Source: an uncultured bacterium
Lineage (GTDB): Bacteria; Planctomycetota; Phycisphaerae; Phycisphaerales; SM1A02
NCBI GenBank assembly: GCA_903861235.1
Contig: CAIOTP010000300.1
Span: forward strand, 1 to 10,799
Length of the DNA: 10,799 nucleotides
Direction of reading: 5' to 3'
Part shown: positions 6,054-10,799 of the stretch, one piece after another
How positions within the stretch are numbered: position 1 is the first letter of the stretch
How the letters are laid out: every line of letters begins with the position of its first letter
The notes under the pieces: model-generated
Told to the model about the DNA's origin: nothing
The model's database searches: none
The model's input: only the letters and a program-made list of their open reading frames with translations
Position numbers and translations under genes: made by a program

Positions 6054-6742
6054 GGCGCGATGGTAGCGGGGGTCTTGCGGCCCACCCGCGGCTCGGTGCC
6101 CGCGAGCAGGCGACCGATGTTGGCCCGGTGCGTGGCCATGACCATCGCCGCCAGCACGGCGGTGGTGCCCACGGGCCACCAAGGCGACCCTGGGTCGCCG
6201 GCGGCGGGCCAGGGCAGCAGCAGCCCGCACCACAGGGGCAGCGACCACGCCGCCGCCATGCTCGACAGGCTCACGATGCGGCTGAACTTCATGAGCGCGA
6301 TCCAGGTGCCCAGGGCCAGCAGCGTGGGCCAGGTGAGCACCGGCCACATGGCCACCATGGCGCCGAAGCCCGTGGCCACGCCCTTGCCGCCCTTGAAGCC
6401 GATCCACGGGCTGAACACGTGGCCCAGCAGCGACGCGAAGACCACGGCGATCCAGCCCAGGAATTGGGCCGGCGGCATGGCCGTGACGGGCCTGCTCCAC
6501 AGCCCCGTGAGCATGCCGGCCACGATCACGGGCGCCGCGCCCTTGGCCGCGTCCAGCGCGAAGCAGAGGAAGCCCCACCCGCGGCCCAGCGCCCGGCCCA
6601 CGTTGGTGGCGCCCACGTTGCCGCTGCCCACCTGGCGAAGATCCACGCCGTGCGCCCTGGCCAGGATCACGCCGAAGGGCACGCTGCCGCAGAGGAAGCC
6701 CAGGAGCGGGAGCAGGACCCACGACAGCCAGGGTGGATTCAT
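6050..6742 (-). CDS. plsY: Glycerol-3-phosphate acyltransferase (acyl-phosphate dependent)
   Basis: Inner-membrane enzyme transferring an acyl chain from acyl phosphate to glycerol 3-phosphate, giving lysophosphatidic acid, the first step of phospholipid synthesis. The 230-residue protein has several hydrophobic segments (about 6-28, 56-80, 93-112, 124-150, 160-178, 191-204) and the family loops: GSVPFG (19-24), GSGNVGATN (39-47), GHVFSPWIGFKGGKG (107-121) and HRANIGRLLAGTE (205-217). I chose the ATG at 6742; a TTG at 6763 would add seven residues but has no better ribosome site. A TAGCAT box lies seven bases before this ATG, which suggests an extra, possibly leaderless, transcript start inside the operon. 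Its stop overlaps the purB start by four bases; the upstream heptosyltransferase ends 39 bases before. Confidence 0.95.
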   Translation of the reverse strand: MNPPWLSWVLLPLLGFLCGSVPFGVILARAHGVDLRQVGSGNVGATNVGRALGRGWGFLCFALDAAKGAAPVIVAGMLTGLWSRPVTAMPPAQFLGWIAVVFASLLGHVFSPWIGFKGGKGVATGFGAMVAMWPVLTWPTLLALGTWIALMKFSRIVSLSSMAAAWSLPLWCGLLLPWPAAGDPGSPWWPVGTTAVLAAMVMATHRANIGRLLAGTEPRVGRKTPATIAP

Positions 6743-6749
6743 GCGGCGG

Positions 6750-6755
6750 ATGCTA
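6750..6755 (-). promoter_or_regulatory. Putative -10 box directly before plsY
   Basis: On the minus strand GCTAGCAT is followed by CCGCCGC and the ATG, a seven-base gap that would put the transcript start at or near the start codon. No Shine-Dalgarno sequence is present between box and ATG. The arrangement is almost the same as before lysS (TACCAT, CCGCCCG, ATG). Confidence 0.38.
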
Positions 6756-6781
6756 GCGGTCAACCGGCGCGCGCCGTGCGT

Positions 6782-7816
6782 TCACCGGGAGGACAGCAGT
6801 CGCGTGCACGCGTGCATCACGTCGGCGGTGCCGATGCGGTCCATGCCGCAGAAGCGGGCCACGCGGTCGGCCACCACGCCCTCGGGCAGGAAGGGCTCGG
6901 CGAGCAGCTGGATCTCGCGGCCCATGGCTGGGGTCTCGTGCAGCACGGTCCACCGCGGATCGGTGGGTCCGAACAGGCTCACACAGCGGGTTCCCAGGCC
7001 TGCCGCCAGATGTCGCGGACCGGTGTCGTTGGTGACCAGAAGGTCCGCCGCCGCCAGGGCGCCCTTGAGGGAGCCGAGCGTGACGCCATGGTCGATCAGG
7101 TTCACGGTGCCCTCGCCCGCGGTGGAGACCACGCTTCGCACCAGTTCGGCCTCCGCGGGCCCGCCGGTCACCGCCACCGATCCGCGCGTGGTGGAGACGA
7201 GCGATCGAGCCAGGGCGGCGAAGCGGTCGGCCGGCCAGCGCTTGTCCGGACGGTTCGCGCCCGGGTTCAGCAGCACGATCGGCCGGGGAAGTCCGGCGAG
7301 CAGTCGCCGCCCCGCCTCGGCCTGCTCCGGCGAGCACGCCAGGCGGACCACGCGGTCCTGCACCGGCCGCTGCAGCGCCCAGGCCGCCAGGTCCGCGTAC
7401 CAGTCCACCGCGGAGCGGGGTCGTTCGTCACGGGGCGCCGGCAACGCGTGACTGAGCATCCAGCTGCGGCCATCACGACCCCAGCCCAGGCGAAGCGGCG
7501 CGCCGGTGGCCAGCGCGAAGATGGCGCTGCGGGGGCTGTTGGGCAGCAGCAGCACCGCGTCGAAGCGCATCGCGCGGAAGCGGGCGCTTCCGGTCAGCGG
7601 TCCGAGCCAACCGCGCATGTCGTGCGTGTGGAAGCCGTCGAAGAGCGGCAGGCCCTCGAGCACGGCCTGAAGTCCCGGCCGTCCGACCAGTTCGATGCGG
7701 GTCTCCGCCAGGGTGGATCGCAACGCCCGCAGGCAGGGCGTGGCCATGACGGCGTCCCCCACCCACGAGGGCAGCACCACCAGCAGCTTCCGGGCGTCGT
7801 GCAGCGCCGATCTCAT
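6782..7816 (-). CDS. waaF: LPS heptosyltransferase, GT9 family (WaaF-like)
   Basis: Glycosyltransferase of the GT-B fold that adds heptose from an ADP-heptose donor to the lipopolysaccharide inner core at the cytoplasmic face of the inner membrane. Its 344 residues match WaaF/WaaC length. Visible features: PSWVGDAVMATP (16-27) with the probable catalytic Asp21, LLPNSPRSA (90-98) and RLGWGRDGRSWML (109-121), both of which resemble WaaF rather than WaaC, the donor-site KRWP (192-195), and the GT9 signature VTNDTGPRHLAAG (261-273) followed by LFGPTDPRWT. The ATG at 7816 overlaps the upstream stop in ATGA; a start further upstream would lie inside gmhB. The directly upstream phosphatase acts in the same heptose pathway, supporting the assignment. 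The exact acceptor is unknown, and the symbol is by similarity. Confidence 0.87.
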   Translation of the reverse strand: MRSALHDARKLLVVLPSWVGDAVMATPCLRALRSTLAETRIELVGRPGLQAVLEGLPLFDGFHTHDMRGWLGPLTGSARFRAMRFDAVLLLPNSPRSAIFALATGAPLRLGWGRDGRSWMLSHALPAPRDERPRSAVDWYADLAAWALQRPVQDRVVRLACSPEQAEAGRRLLAGLPRPIVLLNPGANRPDKRWPADRFAALARSLVSTTRGSVAVTGGPAEAELVRSVVSTAGEGTVNLIDHGVTLGSLKGALAAADLLVTNDTGPRHLAAGLGTRCVSLFGPTDPRWTVLHETPAMGREIQLLAEPFLPEGVVADRVARFCGMDRIGTADVMHACTRLLSSR

Positions 7817-8670
7817 TCGCCGGCCCAGAGTGAACCCGATCCGCCTCGGGTCCGCCACCAGGCCATGGTGACCCGGCGCCACTCCGCGGCGAAGCCCAGG
7901 GCCACCACCTCGCCACCCTCCACGGTGGCGGTCACGCTGTCGGCGGTCCAGTCCAGTCCCACCAGCCGGACACCGGTCCGCTCCCCGAGGCCGTGGGCGG
8001 AGGCCTCCAGAGCCGCTCGCAGGTCACGATCCGCCAGGATGCCGTGATCCGCGGCATGCAGCGTGACCACCCCCGCGACCACCTGCGGCGCGTCCTCGTG
8101 CAGGATGCGACGGGCGGCCGCGTGGAGGTCCGGGGCGAAGAAGTCCGCCACGCTGGCCGCATGGGCCTGCCCGATCAGCACGCTTCGGCAGCCGGCCGCC
8201 GCACCGGCCTGGGCGTCGCGCTCCTGATCGCCCACCATCCAGCTTCGCTCCAGATCGATGGCGTGCTCGGAAGCGGCGGCCAGCAGCATGCCCGGCTGCG
8301 GCTTGCGCCACGGGTGCTCGCGCCGATATCGATCCACCGAGCCCTGCGGATGGAAGGGGCAGAAGTAGAAGGCGGCGATGACGCGAGGCAGGCCGGTGGC
8401 CTGCCGCAGCACCTGCTCCAGGCGATCGTGCGTGGCGAGCACGGCGGCCTCGTCGTACATGCCGCGCGCCACGCCGCCCTGGTTGGTGACCACCACCAGC
8501 GGGTAGCCCGCCTGGTGCAGCAGGCGCACGCCGGAGGCCGCGTGCGGCAGCAGCTCCACCCGATCCGGGTCACCCAGGTCGCCGTCGTTCAGGATGAGCG
8601 TGCCGTCGCGGTCCAGGAAGACCGCCGCCTTCGCGGGGGCGGCGGGGCCACCTCCCGCGGAGCCACTCAC
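7813..8670 (-). CDS. gmhB: HAD-IIIA heptose-1,7-bisphosphatase-like protein with C-terminal extension
   Basis: Residues about 14-195 form a HAD phosphatase of the GmhB/histidinol-phosphatase type, expected to remove the 7-phosphate of heptose 1,7-bisphosphate on the way to ADP-heptose. Motif I is FLDRDGT (Asp20 nucleophile, Asp22), motif II TNQ (62-64), motif III Lys123 in WRKPQPGM, motif IV GDQERD (Asp148, Asp152). The zinc-site region reads CPFHP (104-108) and EHPWRKP (118-124), where E. coli GmhB has CPHHP and VCDCRKP, so only Cys104 of the four ligands is kept. Residues about 196-285 are an extra segment of unknown fold, rich in Val and Trp towards the end; E. coli GmhB stops at 191. Start is GTG at 8670, overlapping the phosphofructokinase stop (GTGA). 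The next gene overlaps by four bases and is a heptosyltransferase, which favours a heptose role over histidine synthesis. Confidence 0.85.
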   Translation of the reverse strand: MSGSAGGGPAAPAKAAVFLDRDGTLILNDGDLGDPDRVELLPHAASGVRLLHQAGYPLVVVTNQGGVARGMYDEAAVLATHDRLEQVLRQATGLPRVIAAFYFCPFHPQGSVDRYRREHPWRKPQPGMLLAAASEHAIDLERSWMVGDQERDAQAGAAAGCRSVLIGQAHAASVADFFAPDLHAAARRILHEDAPQVVAGVVTLHAADHGILADRDLRAALEASAHGLGERTGVRLVGLDWTADSVTATVEGGEVVALGFAAEWRRVTMAWWRTRGGSGSLWAGE

Positions 8671-9824
8671 ACCACCACCGCAGGTTGAGCCGAGGGGTAG
8701 TGGCTGTGCGGCACGCCGTCGCCGAAGCTGATGCCGATGGCGCGGCCCGCCGAGATCAGCGGATGATCCTCGGGCACCAGACGCTGCTTGCCCGCGGCGT
8801 GCAGCAGGTCCACGTCACCGAAGATGTTGTTCTGACGCACGACCATGCGGTTGCGGCCGCCGGTCATCAGGGTCTGGATGGCGTGGTAGCCGAAGTGCGT
8901 GGCCAGGATGCGGTCGGCCGGAATGGGCGTTCCACCGCGCTGGATGTGCCCGAGCACGGTGGTGCGCGTCTCCACGCGGCACATCTTGGCGATGCCGTCG
9001 GCCACGCGCTGGCCGATGCCGCCCAGACGGATGGGATCCGGACTGTTGTGCACCGTGCGGGCCACCACCTGCTCGCCGCCCCGCATGCGGGCCCCCTCGG
9101 CCACCGCCACGATGGCGAAGCCCGGGCCCTTGGTCATGCGCGCGTCGATGAATTCGGCCACCGATTCCATCTCGAAGGGGATCTCCGGGAGCAGGATCAC
9201 GTCGCTGCCGCTGGCGATGCCTGCGGTCAGGGTGATCCAGCCGGCGTTGCGTCCCATGAGCTCGCAGACCATCACGCGGTGATGGCTGTCCGCGGTGCTG
9301 TGCAGCTTGTCGAGCGCCTCGGTGGCGGTGTTGACCGCGGTGAGGAAGCCGAAGCTGATCTCGGTGCCGACGATGTCGTTGTCGATCGTCTTGGGCACGC
9401 CGATGATGTTCAGGCCCTTCTCCACCAGCGAGCTGGCGGCGGCCATGGTGCCGTCGCCGCCGATCACGATGATCGCGTCGAGGCGGTGGCGGCGGGCCAC
9501 CTCCACGCAGCGGTCGGTCACGTCGCGGTAGACCGGATTGCCCTCGTGATCGTCGCCCACGTGATAGCGGCGCGGGTTGCAGCGGTTGTTGCTGCCCAGC
9601 ACCGTGCCGCCGCGCACCAGGATGCCCGAGACGTCCTTGGTGCTCAGGGGGTGGACCCGATCGTCGATCAGGCCCTGGAAACCGTCCTCGATCCCGGCCA
9701 CCTCGATGCCGTGCTGCAGGATCGCCGTCTTGACCACGGCTCGGATGACGGCGTTCAGTCCGGGGCAGTCGCCACCGCCGGTGAGCACGCCGATGCGTCG
9801 GATGTTGGACGGAGGACTCATCAT
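8667..9824 (-). CDS. pfkA: 6-phosphofructokinase, mixed ATP/PPi (group III-like) signature
   Basis: Phosphorylates fructose 6-phosphate to fructose 1,6-bisphosphate in glycolysis. The 385 residues include TGGGDCPGLNA (15-25), the GGDGT loop (122-126), PKTIDND (144-150) with catalytic base Asp148, MGRNAGW (190-196) and GHIQRGGTP (292-300). Gly125 (E. coli Gly104) is the ATP-type residue, but Lys145 stands where ATP enzymes have Gly124 and matches pyrophosphate enzymes. This Gly/Lys pair defines the group III enzymes, some of which use ATP (Streptomyces) and some pyrophosphate (Amycolatopsis), so the donor cannot be read from sequence. Start ATG at 9824; Met2 at 9821 is an alternative. First gene of the operon, with a TAGAAT box 12 bases upstream. 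Three Val codons precede the stop, which overlaps the gmhB start. Confidence 0.94.
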   Translation of the reverse strand: MMSPPSNIRRIGVLTGGGDCPGLNAVIRAVVKTAILQHGIEVAGIEDGFQGLIDDRVHPLSTKDVSGILVRGGTVLGSNNRCNPRRYHVGDDHEGNPVYRDVTDRCVEVARRHRLDAIIVIGGDGTMAAASSLVEKGLNIIGVPKTIDNDIVGTEISFGFLTAVNTATEALDKLHSTADSHHRVMVCELMGRNAGWITLTAGIASGSDVILLPEIPFEMESVAEFIDARMTKGPGFAIVAVAEGARMRGGEQVVARTVHNSPDPIRLGGIGQRVADGIAKMCRVETRTTVLGHIQRGGTPIPADRILATHFGYHAIQTLMTGGRNRMVVRQNNIFGDVDLLHAAGKQRLVPEDHPLISAGRAIGISFGDGVPHSHYPSAQPAVVV

Positions 9825-9836
9825 GGGCAGTCCCGA

Positions 9837-9842
9837 ATTCTA
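9837..9842 (-). promoter_or_regulatory. Putative -10 box of the pfkA operon
   Basis: GCTAGAAT on the minus strand contains TAGAAT, five of six matches to the consensus TATAAT, the best box in the window. It ends 12 bases before the ATG at 9824, implying a leader of only about 5-6 bases. No good -35 hexamer is visible. This is the main promoter candidate for the six-gene operon. Confidence 0.5.
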
Positions 9843-9889
9843 GCGGGCCCCTGAGGCGAATCCATCGCCTGCGTCGCGTGGGGCTCCAC

Positions 9890-9895
9890 TACCAT
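9890..9895 (+). promoter_or_regulatory. Putative -10 box of lysS
   Basis: CTACCAT on the plus strand is followed by seven bases (CCGCCCG) and the ATG at 9903. No Shine-Dalgarno sequence can fit between them, so a leaderless transcript is likely if this box is used. It shares the 78-base intergenic region with the divergent pfkA box. No clear -35. Confidence 0.42.
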
Positions 9896-9902
9896 CCGCC
9901 CG

Positions 9903-10799
9903 ATGGCCGCCGATCAGCCGAAGAAGGAACCCGACGCCCCGCCCGCCGAGGAGCATCCCTCGGTGCTGGAGGCGGCCCGTCGCGCCAAGCTGGAGCGGTT
10001 CCGGGCGGAGCTGAACATCGAGCCCTTCGGAGGCCGGGTGGAGGGGCTGGTGTCGCTGGGCGAGGCCCGCGGCGCCTTCCGCGAGGATCTGCAGGTGGCC
10101 GCCGACGCCGAGGCCGCGAAGTCCAAGGCCGATCCGGCCCACGTGACCACGGAGCCCCGTCCGGTGCGGCGTGTGGCCGGCCGTGTGGTGCAGCACCGCG
10201 ACCTCGGCAAGCTCGTCTTCGTCTGGCTTCGCGACCACACGGGGGACCTGCAGGTGTCCATCAGCAAGGCCAACGTGTCGCCGAGCGAGTTCGAGCTGGC
10301 GAAGGCGATCGACTACGGCGACATCGTGAGCGCGGAAGGGCCGGTCGGCCGCACCAACAAGGGCGAGGTCTGCGTGTGGGCGAAGTCGCTCACGCTGCAG
10401 TGCAAGAGCCTGGCGCCGCCGCCAGGCAAGTGGCACGGGCTGGAGGACGCGGAGACACGCTATCGCCGCCGCTACGTGGACATGTGGGCCACGCCGCGGA
10501 CCATGGCCACCTTCGCGGCCCGAAGCCGCATCGTGAGCCTGGTGCGCCGCTTCATGGAGGCCCGTGGCTTCCAGGAGGTGGAGACGCCGATGATGCAGCC
10601 GCTGGCGGGTGGAGCGGCCGCTCGGCCCTTCGTCACCCGGCACAACGCGCTCGACATGGAGCTGTTCATGCGCGTGGCGCCGGAGCTCTACCTGAAGCGG
10701 CTGCTCGTGGGCGGCATGCCCAAGGTCTTCGAGATCAACCGCAACTTCCGCAACGAGGGCGTGGACCGCAGCCACAACCCCGAGTTCACCGCCATGGAG
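9903..10799 (+). CDS. lysS: Lysyl-tRNA synthetase, class II, N-terminal part (runs off right edge)
   Basis: Cytoplasmic enzyme charging tRNA-Lys. The 299 visible residues (E. coli LysS has 505) hold a charged N-terminal helix region (about 1-60), the OB-fold anticodon-binding domain (about 88-170, RRVAGRVVQHRDLGK to LTLQCKSLAPPP), and the start of the class II catalytic domain. The linker KWHGLEDAETRYRRRYVDM (176-194) follows the bacterial pattern KFHGL-x-D-x-E-x-RYR-x-RYLD. Motif 1 covers about 204-232 (VRRFMEARGF, VETPMM), and motif 2 begins with FEINRNFRNEG (276-286). GGAAARPF (236-243) and APELYLKRLLVGG (259-271) are also typical. The N-terminus is about 10-15 residues longer and more acidic than usual. 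ATG chosen because it fits the family and follows the TACCAT box; there is no ribosome site. Divergent from pfkA. Confidence 0.97.
   Translation, partial: MAADQPKKEPDAPPAEEHPSVLEAARRAKLERFRAELNIEPFGGRVEGLVSLGEARGAFREDLQVAADAEAAKSKADPAHVTTEPRPVRRVAGRVVQHRDLGKLVFVWLRDHTGDLQVSISKANVSPSEFELAKAIDYGDIVSAEGPVGRTNKGEVCVWAKSLTLQCKSLAPPPGKWHGLEDAETRYRRRYVDMWATPRTMATFAARSRIVSLVRRFMEARGFQEVETPMMQPLAGGAAARPFVTRHNALDMELFMRVAPELYLKRLLVGGMPKVFEINRNFRNEGVDRSHNPEFTAME

Noticed and set aside
4611..6722. Extension of the purB frame to 703 codons
   Set aside because: The upstream part is an out-of-frame reading of plsY. The GTG at 6053 fits the family N-terminus and the GTGA overlap.
6743..6763. TTG start at 6763 for plsY
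   Set aside because: No ribosome site precedes it, and the extra residues carry no family similarity. Kept only as a minor alternative.
6765..6776. Twelve-base palindrome CGGCGCGCGCCG between waaF and plsY
   Set aside because: As a hairpin it has only a four-pair stem with a four-base loop and no T-run. Words like this are common at this GC content.
5583..7451. Plus-strand open frame of 622 codons
   Set aside because: Antisense to purB, plsY and waaF, all of which have clear family motifs; Arg/Ser/Pro-rich and without recognisable domains.
7817..7882. Start of the heptosyltransferase 22 codons further upstream
   Set aside because: It would run inside gmhB and adds residues unlike WaaF; the ATGA overlap at 7813-7816 is a normal operon junction.
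6041..8047. Plus-strand open frame of 668 codons
   Set aside because: It lies antisense to plsY and waaF and reaches into gmhB. The protein is His/Arg/Gln/Ala-rich with no motif, as expected when GC-rich genes are read on the other strand.
9840..10775. Minus-strand open frame of 311 codons opposite lysS
   Set aside because: lysS is unmistakable on the plus strand over this stretch; the antisense frame is His/Leu/Arg-rich without motifs.
1..10799. tRNA, rRNA, CRISPR, insertion sequences or prophage genes
   Set aside because: No cloverleaf-like segments, spaced repeats, transposase motifs or terminal inverted repeats were seen; coding density leaves no gap over 151 bases.

Overview
The window is GC-rich, densely coded bacterial chromosome with ten protein genes and no RNA genes, mobile elements, repeat arrays or CRISPR. 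Nearly every gene is housekeeping or envelope-related. The lineage is inferred only from content: very high GC, a short Hc1-type histone H1-like protein, a beta-type ATP synthase gene away from its usual partners, LPS-type heptose genes (a Gram-negative envelope), and an adenylosuccinate lyase close to the animal type. Together these suggest a planctomycete-like bacterium, possibly class Phycisphaerae, but no marker here proves that.

Left block (1-3665, all minus strand, read right to left): a FabZ-type hydroxyacyl-ACP dehydratase, a class I mannose-6-phosphate isomerase, a secreted parallel beta-helix protein, then the N-terminal 232 residues of ATP synthase subunit beta (atpD), which runs off the left edge. 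The first three are spaced 8-16 bases apart and look like one transcript. atpD has a 151-base upstream gap with its own promoter-like sequence.

Middle (3666-4041): a divergent promoter region of 143 bases, then the only small plus-strand gene, a 61-residue Hc1 histone-like protein. It ends facing the right-hand operon, with a small hairpin between them.

Right block (4042-9824, minus strand): a six-gene operon in the order phosphofructokinase, HAD heptose-bisphosphate phosphatase (GmhB-like), GT9 heptosyltransferase (WaaF-like), PlsY acyltransferase, adenylosuccinate lyase, isochorismatase-family hydrolase. Three junctions are 4-base stop/start overlaps (GTGA, ATGA, GTGA) and a fourth has only two bases between stop and start, so translation is probably coupled. 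The theme is sugar phosphate to LPS heptose and membrane phospholipid, with purine synthesis attached. Divergent from it, lysyl-tRNA synthetase (lysS) starts at 9903 and leaves the right edge after 299 residues.

I see no obviously new multi-gene system. The points most worth checking are: a recurring GCTAnnnT promoter box that sits 6-7 bases before the start codon of plsY, lysS and perhaps the beta-helix gene, as expected for leaderless mRNAs; a GmhB-like phosphatase that has lost most of its zinc ligands and gained about 90 unexplained C-terminal residues; a phosphofructokinase with the mixed Gly/Lys donor signature; a histone-like protein without the lysine-rich tail; and the animal-like adenylosuccinate lyase.
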